Assembly: GCF_902829295.1 (NCBI RefSeq)
Contig: NZ_CADEPL010000016.1
Location: 1 to 64,000, forward strand
Direction of reading: 5' to 3'
DNA length: 64,000 nt
DNA from: Vogesella oryzae
GTDB lineage: Bacteria; Pseudomonadota; Gammaproteobacteria; Burkholderiales; Chromobacteriaceae
Shown: positions 57,924 through 64,000 of the stretch, piece after piece
Layout of the letters: every line of letters starts with the position of its first letter
Position numbering within the stretch: the first letter of the stretch is position 1
Made by a program: the position numbers and the translations under genes
The notes under the pieces: generated by a model
The model's database searches: none
Told to the model about the DNA's origin: nothing
What the model saw: only the letters and a program-made list of their open reading frames with translations

Positions 57924-59984
57924 ATGCGTTATCCGCACCTGTTTGAACCGATTACCCTCAACAAGCTGACCATCCGCAACCGCATCGTCAGTACCGCCCA
58001 CGCCGAGGTGTACGCCGAGCCGGGCGGGCTGCCGGGCGAGCGCTATATCCGCTACTACGAGGAAAAGGCCAAGGGCGGCCTGGGCCTGGCGATCTGCGGC
58101 GGCTCCAGTCCGGTGTCGATCGACAGCCCGCAAAGCTGGTGGAAGTCGGTAAACCTGTCCACCGACAAGATCATCGATCCGCTGTCGCGGCTGGCCGAGA
58201 CCATGCATCGCCACGGCGCCAAGATCATGATCCAGGCTACCCACATGGGTCGCCGTTCCAGCTATTACGGCGAGCACTGGCCGCATCTGGTCAGCCCGTC
58301 CGGTATTCGCGAACCGGTGCACCGCGGTAACGCCAAGATTATCGAGAAGCACGAAATCAAACGCATCATCGCCGACTTTAAGCAGGCCGCACGCCGCATC
58401 AAGGCCGCCGGCATGGATGGCATGGAAGTCTCCGCCGCGCACCAGCACCTGATGGACCAGTTCTGGAGCCCGCGGACCAACTTCCGCGAAGATGAATACG
58501 GCGGCTCGCTGGAAAACCGCATGCGCTTCGGCATGCAGGTGTTCGAGGCGATCCGCGAAGAGGTTGGCCGCGACTTCTGTGTCGGCCTGCGCATGTGCGG
58601 TGACGAATTCCACGAAGATGGCCTGAGCCACGACATGCTCAAGGACATTGCCCAGGCCATGTCCGAGACCGGCATGATCGACTTCCTGTCGGTGGTCGGC
58701 TCCGGTGGCGACACCCACAACACGCTGGCCAACTGCATGCCGCCGATGGCGCTGCCGCCGGAACCGTTCGTGCATCTGGCCGCCGGTATCAAATCGGTAT
58801 CCAAGGTGCCGGTGATGCACGCGCAGAGCATCCGCGACCCGAACCAGGCCGAACGCATCTTGGCCAGCGGCATGGTGGACATGGTGGGCATGACCCGCGC
58901 CCACATTGCCGACCCGCATCTGGTAATCAAGATCCGTGATGGCAAGGAAGACCAGATCCGCCAGTGCGTGGGCGCCAACTACTGTATCGACCGCCAGTAC
59001 TTCGGCCAGGACGTGCTGTGCATCCAGAACGCCGCCACCAGCCGCGAAGCCACCATGCCGCACACCTTCGAGAAAGCGAAGCACAAGCGCAAGGTGGTAG
59101 TAGTGGGTGCCGGTCCGGCCGGGCTGGAAGCCGCCCGCGTGGCGAAAGAACGCGGCCACGACGTGGTGCTGTTCGAGAAAAATGACGTGGTGGGCGGGCA
59201 GATCGTGCTGGCTGCCAAGGCGCCGCAACGCGAACAGATGGCTGGCATCATCCGCTGGCTGGACATGGAAACCCAGCGTCTGGGCGTGGATCGTCGCCTG
59301 AGTACTGCTGCCGACGAAGCGATGATCCTGGCCGAGCAGCCGGACATCGTGGTGCTGGCGACCGGCGGTGTACCCAATAGCGGCATGGTGCCGGGCTGGG
59401 GCGTGGACGAAGGGTTGGCCGTAACCGGTTGGGACATTCTGTCCGGCAAGGTGGAGCCGAAGAAGAACGTACTGGTGTATGACGCGGTGAGCGGTCATGC
59501 CGGCTTCGGTGTGGCGGACTTCCTGTCCAGCCGCGGTAGCCAGGTGGAGATCGTCACCCCGGACGTGAAAGTGGGCGACGACACCGGCGGCACCACCTTC
59601 CCGATCTTCTATCGCCGCCTCTACGCGCAGGGCATGATCCCGACCCCGAACTTCTGGATGGATCGCGTCTACCGCGAAGGCGACAAGCTGATCGCGGTGC
59701 TGCGTAACGAGTATACCGAGGCACTGGAAGAGCGCGCGGTGGACCAGGTGGTGGTGGAAAACGGCATTCTGCCGAACGACACCCTGTACTGGTCGCTGAA
59801 GGAGCGCTCCAAGAACCAGGGCATCACCGACGTGCACACGCTGTTCGCCTCGCAGCCGCAGCCGTGCCTGTCCGAGCCGCTGCAGGGCGACGAATTCCTG
59901 CTGTTCCGCGTCGGCGACTGCATCTCCATGCACAACATCCACGGCGCGATCTACGACGCGCTGCGTCTGGTGAAGGACTTCTGA
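57924..59984 (+). CDS. dgcA: Dimethylglycine demethylase subunit DgcA
   Basis: 686 residues, TMADH/old-yellow-enzyme type. Residues ~1-370 are an FMN TIM barrel (PHLFEPITLNKLTIRNRIV start). The 4Fe-4S cysteines lie in VGANYCIDRQYFGQDVLC and just before (RQCVG). From ~390 there is an NAD/FAD-type Rossmann fold (VVVVGAGPAGLEAARVAKE). It demethylates dimethylglycine to sarcosine, passing electrons to DgcB and the ETF pair. Gene order DUF5943-dgcA-dgcB-etf is the basis for the substrate. Confidence 0.9.
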   Translation: MRYPHLFEPITLNKLTIRNRIVSTAHAEVYAEPGGLPGERYIRYYEEKAKGGLGLAICGGSSPVSIDSPQSWWKSVNLSTDKIIDPLSRLAETMHRHGAKIMIQATHMGRRSSYYGEHWPHLVSPSGIREPVHRGNAKIIEKHEIKRIIADFKQAARRIKAAGMDGMEVSAAHQHLMDQFWSPRTNFREDEYGGSLENRMRFGMQVFEAIREEVGRDFCVGLRMCGDEFHEDGLSHDMLKDIAQAMSETGMIDFLSVVGSGGDTHNTLANCMPPMALPPEPFVHLAAGIKSVSKVPVMHAQSIRDPNQAERILASGMVDMVGMTRAHIADPHLVIKIRDGKEDQIRQCVGANYCIDRQYFGQDVLCIQNAATSREATMPHTFEKAKHKRKVVVVGAGPAGLEAARVAKERGHDVVLFEKNDVVGGQIVLAAKAPQREQMAGIIRWLDMETQRLGVDRRLSTAADEAMILAEQPDIVVLATGGVPNSGMVPGWGVDEGLAVTGWDILSGKVEPKKNVLVYDAVSGHAGFGVADFLSSRGSQVEIVTPDVKVGDDTGGTTFPIFYRRLYAQGMIPTPNFWMDRVYREGDKLIAVLRNEYTEALEERAVDQVVVENGILPNDTLYWSLKERSKNQGITDVHTLFASQPQPCLSEPLQGDEFLLFRVGDCISMHNIHGAIYDALRLVKDF

Positions 59985-59985
59985 C

Positions 59986-61875
59986 ATGAACTTCCCGCTT
60001 GCGCTTACCGGCCTGTTCTGGCTGGGCGCGATCCTGCTGTCGCTGGGGCTGGCACGCCGTGCCGCCCTGTGGCGCCAGGGGCGCGCCGCCCAGGTGGCCT
60101 GGTCCGGACTGTTTGCCATCCCGAAACGCTATTTCGTCGACCTGCACCACGTGGTGGCGCGCGACCCGTTCATCGCCCGTGCCCACGTGGCGGTGGCCGG
60201 TGGCGCGGTGGCCGTGCTGGCACTGGCTGCGGCCAACTATGGCCTGATGCTGTACCTGCCGGCGCTGGATGTGCTGATGCTGTTGGCCGCAGGGCTGATG
60301 TTCGCCGGTGCCATGCTGGTGCGCTCGCGCCGCAAATCGCCGCCGGCGCGCTTGTCCAAAGGTGCCTGGAACCGTCTGCCCAGAAGCCTGACACTGTTTG
60401 CCATCGGTGCAGGGTTGGCCGCATTGCTGGCAATCAGCGGCGATGCGCTGGGTAGCGCCGCCAGGTTGCTGGCCTTGCTGGCACTGGCCGGGCTGACGCT
60501 GGGCGGTGCCGAGCTGGCGCTGGGTATTGGCCTGGGTGGCCCGATGAAGCACGCGGTGGCCGGCCTGCTGCATCTGGCGTTCCACCCGCGGCAAGAGCGT
60601 TTTTCCGGTAACAAGCGCTCGACCGATCTCAAGCCGCTGGATCTGGACAGCAACGAGTTCGGCGTGGAAAAGCCGGCCGATTTTGCCTGGAACCGGCTGC
60701 TGTCCTTCGATGCCTGCGTGCAGTGCGGCAAGTGCGAAGCCGCCTGTCCGGCCTATGCCGCAGGCCAGCCGCTGAACCCGAAGAAGCTGATCCAGGACAT
60801 GGTGACCGGGCTGGCCTCCGGCGATGGCCAGGGCTATGCCGGCAATCCGCACCCGGGACAGGCGCTGCGTGGCGGTGATGCGCAGCAGCCGATTCTTGGC
60901 GGTCTGCTGGCGGAAGATACGCTGTGGGCGTGCACCACCTGCCGTGCCTGTGTGCAGGAATGTCCGATGCTGATCGAGCACGTGGACACCGTGGTCAGCC
61001 TGCGTCGCCATGTCACGCTGACCCGCGGCACGGTGCCGAACAAGGGCGCCGAGGCGCTGGCCAATCTGCGCGATACCGACACCGTCGGTGGTTACCCGTT
61101 GGCCGCCCGCTACCACTGGGCAGTGGATCTGAATGTGCCGGTACTGCTGCCGGGCGAGCATGCCGACTGGCTGCTGCTGGCCGGCGAGGGTGCCTTCGAC
61201 ATGCGTTACCAGCGTGCGCTGCGTGCCCTGGTGCAGGTACTGAAAGCGGCCAACCTGAAAGTGGCGGTGCTGGGCGAAGCCGAACCGGATTGCGGCGATC
61301 TGGCACGCCGGCTGGGCGACGAGGCGACCTTCCAGCAGCTGGCCGGCAAGATGATGTCCACGCTGCGTCACTACAGCTTCGACCACATCGTGACCCCGGA
61401 CCCGCACCTGTTCCATTGTCTGGCCAACGAGTACCCGGCGCTGGGCGGCAACTACCGTATCCAGCACCACAGCCAGCTGATTGCCGAGTTGCTGGCCAAG
61501 CAGCAGATCCCGCTGCGGGCCGATGCCGAGACCAGCACCATCACCTATCACGACCCGTGCTATCTGGGCCGCTATAACGGCGAGATCGATGCCCCGCGCC
61601 AGGTGTTCAAGGGGATCGGCATCAAGGTGGTAGAGATGGAGCGTTCCGGCATGAAATCGCGCTGCTGCGGCTGGGGTGGCGGCGCCTCGTTCACCGATAT
61701 TCCGGGCGAGCGCCGTATTCCGGATATGCGCATGGACGACATTCGCGCCACCGGCGCCAGCCAGGTCGCCGTGGCCTGCCCGAACTGTACCGCCATGCTG
61801 GAAGGTGTGGTCGGCGAGCGGGCGGAAGTGGTGGAACTGGCCGAGCTGGTCGCCGCGCGGCTGGCCAAAGCCTAG
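59986..61875 (+). CDS. dgcB: Dimethylglycine demethylase subunit DgcB (Fe-S membrane protein)
   Basis: 629 residues. The first ~200 hold several membrane helices; then two 4Fe-4S motifs, CVQCGKCEAACPAY and CTTCRACVQECPM; then CCG (heterodisulfide-reductase-type) domains with YHDPCYLGRYNG and KSRCCGWGGG. It carries electrons between DgcA and ETF or the quinone pool. It starts one base past the dgcA stop. Confidence 0.9.
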   Translation: MNFPLALTGLFWLGAILLSLGLARRAALWRQGRAAQVAWSGLFAIPKRYFVDLHHVVARDPFIARAHVAVAGGAVAVLALAAANYGLMLYLPALDVLMLLAAGLMFAGAMLVRSRRKSPPARLSKGAWNRLPRSLTLFAIGAGLAALLAISGDALGSAARLLALLALAGLTLGGAELALGIGLGGPMKHAVAGLLHLAFHPRQERFSGNKRSTDLKPLDLDSNEFGVEKPADFAWNRLLSFDACVQCGKCEAACPAYAAGQPLNPKKLIQDMVTGLASGDGQGYAGNPHPGQALRGGDAQQPILGGLLAEDTLWACTTCRACVQECPMLIEHVDTVVSLRRHVTLTRGTVPNKGAEALANLRDTDTVGGYPLAARYHWAVDLNVPVLLPGEHADWLLLAGEGAFDMRYQRALRALVQVLKAANLKVAVLGEAEPDCGDLARRLGDEATFQQLAGKMMSTLRHYSFDHIVTPDPHLFHCLANEYPALGGNYRIQHHSQLIAELLAKQQIPLRADAETSTITYHDPCYLGRYNGEIDAPRQVFKGIGIKVVEMERSGMKSRCCGWGGGASFTDIPGERRIPDMRMDDIRATGASQVAVACPNCTAMLEGVVGERAEVVELAELVAARLAKA

Positions 61876-61899
61876 CCCCGAATAACAGCGGAGAAAATC

Positions 61900-63039
61900 A
61901 TGTTCAACGATAGAGCCATTCCGCGTATCGACCCGCGGCGCCCGTATGTGATCGGGCCGTCGGGACTGAAACGAATCGTGCTGGGCGAGGAGGTGGGTAG
62001 CCGCGAGCAAGTGCAGCAGGCCCACGGCCACAGCCAGGCCAAGCCGTTGCGCAGCCATGGCCCGTTCAAGCAGCGCAGCCTGGTGGTGATCCATACCGAT
62101 CGCGGTGCGCTCGATGAAGCGGCGCGCGAGACCTTGGCCGCAGCCGCCATTCTGGCCGGCGCGGACACCGAAGTGCTGGCGCTGCTGTTCGGCGGCAATG
62201 CCGACAGCGTGGTCGCTGCCGGCGAGGCCGGTGCCGACCGCGTGCTGCTGTGCGACGACCCCGGCTTTGCCCCGCAGCGCAAGCTGGCGGTGCTGGCAGA
62301 GCTGTGGCAGCGCGAGTCGCCGTCGCGGCTGTGTCTGCCGGATCGCGGCGCCGATGCCGACCTGGGGCGGCGCTTTGCCAGCCGCCAGGGGCTGGCGGTG
62401 GCCTGCGACGTGATCGAAGTGGTGCCAGGCCGCGAAGTGCGCAGCCTGGCGCCGGCCGGCCAGTTCGCGGTGCAGCCGCAGCCGCCGGTATTGCTGCTGG
62501 CACGCAAGGCAGCGGATGCCCGTCTGCCGTATCGCGGGCAGGGCAACGATGGCGGCGTGCTGGCGTTGCCGAATGTCGCCGAGCGTATCCGTGACCTGGG
62601 TACCAGTAGCTGCCCGGCATCGCAGCTGGCACTGGAAGAGGCCGATCTGATCGTGTCCGCCGGCAACGGCGTGCAGGACACCGGCGGCCTGCGCCGTCTG
62701 GCCGAGCATATGGGCGCCGCGGTAGGCGCCTCGCGCGTGGCGGTGGACGATGGCCGCTTTGCCCGCGAGCAGCAGGTGGGGGCTACCGGCAAGACGGTGC
62801 AAGCCAGTGCCTATCTGGCGTTCGGCATCTCCGGCGCGGTGCAGCACCTGCAGGGCATCAAGGAGTGCCGGCACGTGATTGCCGTCAACCTGGATGCCGC
62901 CGCGCCTATCGTCAAACGCGCCGATCTGACGCTGGTGGAAGATTGCCAGGCGCTGATCGCCGCCCTGAACCAGCTGCTGGCCGCCGAGCGGTCGGCAACC
63001 GCGGCTCCTGCGGCCAACCCTGTGCTGGAGACTGCGTGA
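61900..63039 (+). CDS. etfA: Electron transfer flavoprotein alpha subunit (dgc-linked)
   Basis: 379 residues. Residues ~60-230 are the ETF N-terminal domain and the C-terminal part is the FAD domain with GATGKTVQASAYLAFGISGA and QHLQGIKEC. An N-terminal extension (about 55 residues, PRIDPRRPYVIGPSGLKRIV) is typical of the dgc-linked form rather than the fatty-acid ETF. Takes electrons from DgcAB. Its stop overlaps the etfB start (TGATG). Confidence 0.88.
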   Translation: MFNDRAIPRIDPRRPYVIGPSGLKRIVLGEEVGSREQVQQAHGHSQAKPLRSHGPFKQRSLVVIHTDRGALDEAARETLAAAAILAGADTEVLALLFGGNADSVVAAGEAGADRVLLCDDPGFAPQRKLAVLAELWQRESPSRLCLPDRGADADLGRRFASRQGLAVACDVIEVVPGREVRSLAPAGQFAVQPQPPVLLLARKAADARLPYRGQGNDGGVLALPNVAERIRDLGTSSCPASQLALEEADLIVSAGNGVQDTGGLRRLAEHMGAAVGASRVAVDDGRFAREQQVGATGKTVQASAYLAFGISGAVQHLQGIKECRHVIAVNLDAAAPIVKRADLTLVEDCQALIAALNQLLAAERSATAAPAANPVLETA

Positions 63040-63812
63040 TGAGCATACAGAACCTGAAAGTGGCGGTGCTGCTGGCACCGGCTACCCACCCGGTCAGCGG
63101 CCGCCCCTGTGCCGCCGCGGCCGACAGCGCCGCGCTGGCGCTGGCGCTGAAACTGGTACCGTCGCCGCAGCACCTGCTGGTGTTGTATGCCGGCGATGCC
63201 GATGATGCCGCGCTGGGGCCGTATCTGGCGCAGGGCGTCAGCTGTATCAATGTGCTGCCGACGCTGGCCGGCGCCGAAATATCGCGGGTGCTGGCGCGGC
63301 AGCTGCAGGATGTCGACCTGGTGCTGTGCGGCCGCCGCGCCGGCGGCGGGCAGGGTAGCGCCATGCTGCCCTACCTGCTGGCCGAGGAGCTGGAGGCGCC
63401 GCTGCTGCCGGACGCGCTGCAGTTGCAGGTCGGCAATGGACAAGTGGAAGTGGAGCAATACCTGCCCAAAGGCCAGCGCCGGCAGTTGGCCGCAGCGTTG
63501 CCGGCGGTGGTCAGCGTGCACGAGCGCGCCAGCGCGCCGCTGCCGTATGCCCATGCGCGACTGCTGCAGGGGCAGATCCGTCATCTGTCGCCGGTGTCCT
63601 TGCAGCCGGGCGTGGTGCATCTGGAGCCGGCCAGCCGCCGTGCGCGTCCGCTGGTGGCCGCCAGTCGTGCCAGTGGCCACGAGCGCATGCTGGGTGCCAT
63701 TGCCACCGATGGTGCCAAGGCTGGCGGTGTGGTCGTAAAACAGGGCGATCCTGTCGAAAAAGCGCAAGTTCTGCTTACCTACCTGCGCGACCATCATCTC
63801 GTCGATTTCTGA
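63039..63812 (+). CDS. etfB: Electron transfer flavoprotein beta subunit (dgc-linked)
   Basis: 257 residues, ETF beta fold: LVLCGRRAGGGQGSAMLPYL is the AMP/flavin-site loop, and the N-terminal KVAVLLAPATHPVSG opens the domain. It pairs with the preceding alpha subunit. Diverged from housekeeping EtfB, in line with a special role in methylglycine oxidation. Confidence 0.85.
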   Translation: MSIQNLKVAVLLAPATHPVSGRPCAAAADSAALALALKLVPSPQHLLVLYAGDADDAALGPYLAQGVSCINVLPTLAGAEISRVLARQLQDVDLVLCGRRAGGGQGSAMLPYLLAEELEAPLLPDALQLQVGNGQVEVEQYLPKGQRRQLAAALPAVVSVHERASAPLPYAHARLLQGQIRHLSPVSLQPGVVHLEPASRRARPLVAASRASGHERMLGAIATDGAKAGGVVVKQGDPVEKAQVLLTYLRDHHLVDF

Positions 63813-63887
63813 CAACGACCTGCTGTTTTCCGTCCCACCCGGCAACAGCGCACCCACGAAACCGCGTTGTTTTTGGAGAAGTTCATC

Positions 63888-64000
63888 ATGACTAGCAGCA
63901 CGATCGCGTTTCATCCGGCCGTCAATCTGCGCGAACTGGTGGCCCGCCGTGTGCCGGGCTACAGCCTGGAAGCACCGTTCTATACCTCGCCGGCGGTGTT
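63888..64000 (+). CDS. gbcA: Glycine betaine monooxygenase subunit GbcA, 5' part only
   Basis: 37 codons from ATG 63888 (TTTTTGGAGAA ribosome site) to the window edge. LVARRVPGYSLEAPFYTSPAVF is the start of the Rieske-type oxygenase that turns glycine betaine into dimethylglycine, the substrate of DgcAB. Its position at the end of the dgc genes supports the call; the Rieske motif itself lies outside the window. Confidence 0.75.
   Translation, partial: MTSSTIAFHPAVNLRELVARRVPGYSLEAPFYTSPAV

Noticed and set aside
59824..63078. 1084-codon minus-strand frame over dgcB/etfA
   Set aside because: Antisense shadow across three recognisable plus-strand genes.

Overview
The window is high-GC, dense DNA from a betaproteobacterium. 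Gene content and protein style point to the order Neisseriales, most likely Chromobacteriaceae (a Vogesella- or Chromobacterium-like genome). This placement is inferred from general protein resemblance; there is no rRNA in the window. The first ~46 bases look like degraded sequencing-adapter sequence, so position 1 is probably a contig edge.

Layout. 0-4.7 kb: 3' part of a cytochrome c/d1 protein (NirN type) and a Dnr-like Crp/Fnr regulator (denitrification), then kynureninase with a divergent Lrp-type regulator and a small cupin. 4.8-6.0 kb: an apparently intact IS3-family element with an A6G frameshift site. 6.1-8.5 kb: a secreted Lys-rich protein and an amino-acid ABC binding protein plus permease. 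8.6-20 kb: gyrA, two hotdog thioesterases, serC, an MFS transporter with a broken C-terminus, a PLP Orn/Lys/Arg decarboxylase, argF, argG, a DUF2788 protein and yajQ. 20-33.9 kb: a large sugar-acid locus with two divergent arms: dgoA, dgoK, a ChvE/GguA/GguB sugar transporter, an aldehyde dehydrogenase and GguC on the minus strand; a GbpR-like LysR regulator, IlvD/Edd dehydratase, SDR dehydrogenase, lactonase and mutarotase on the plus strand. Together they can encode oxidative (non-phosphorylating) use of L-arabinose to 2-oxoglutarate and the De Ley-Doudoroff route for D-galactose, with shared upper enzymes.

34-42 kb: a KfrA-like coiled-coil protein, a GAF-GGDEF diguanylate cyclase, a beta-carbonic anhydrase and the DabA/DabB inorganic-carbon pump with a divergent LysR gene, so CO2/bicarbonate supply genes are clustered. 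42-49.6 kb: a decayed carbonic-anhydrase fragment, an AT-rich orphan AAA-type ATPase (best candidate for a transferred, undescribed system), then nrdB and nrdA separated by two small genes, with a tandem NrdR-box-like site upstream of nrdA. 49.6-57 kb: pgeF, rluD, bamD, glnB, purL. 57-64 kb: the dimethylglycine/glycine-betaine catabolic operon (DUF5943, dgcA, dgcB, two ETF subunits) and the start of gbcA.

The most striking non-gene signal is an 11-base word, GGTTGGCCGCA (complement TGCGGCCAACC). By hand count it occurs about 25 times in full and about 20 more times as its inner 10-mer. It lies in genes and intergenic gaps, on both strands, and often as inverted pairs that make hairpins at gene ends. 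This is how DNA uptake sequences behave in Neisseriaceae and Pasteurellaceae, but the word is unlike those I know. It is missing from the IS element and from the AT-rich ATPase gene.
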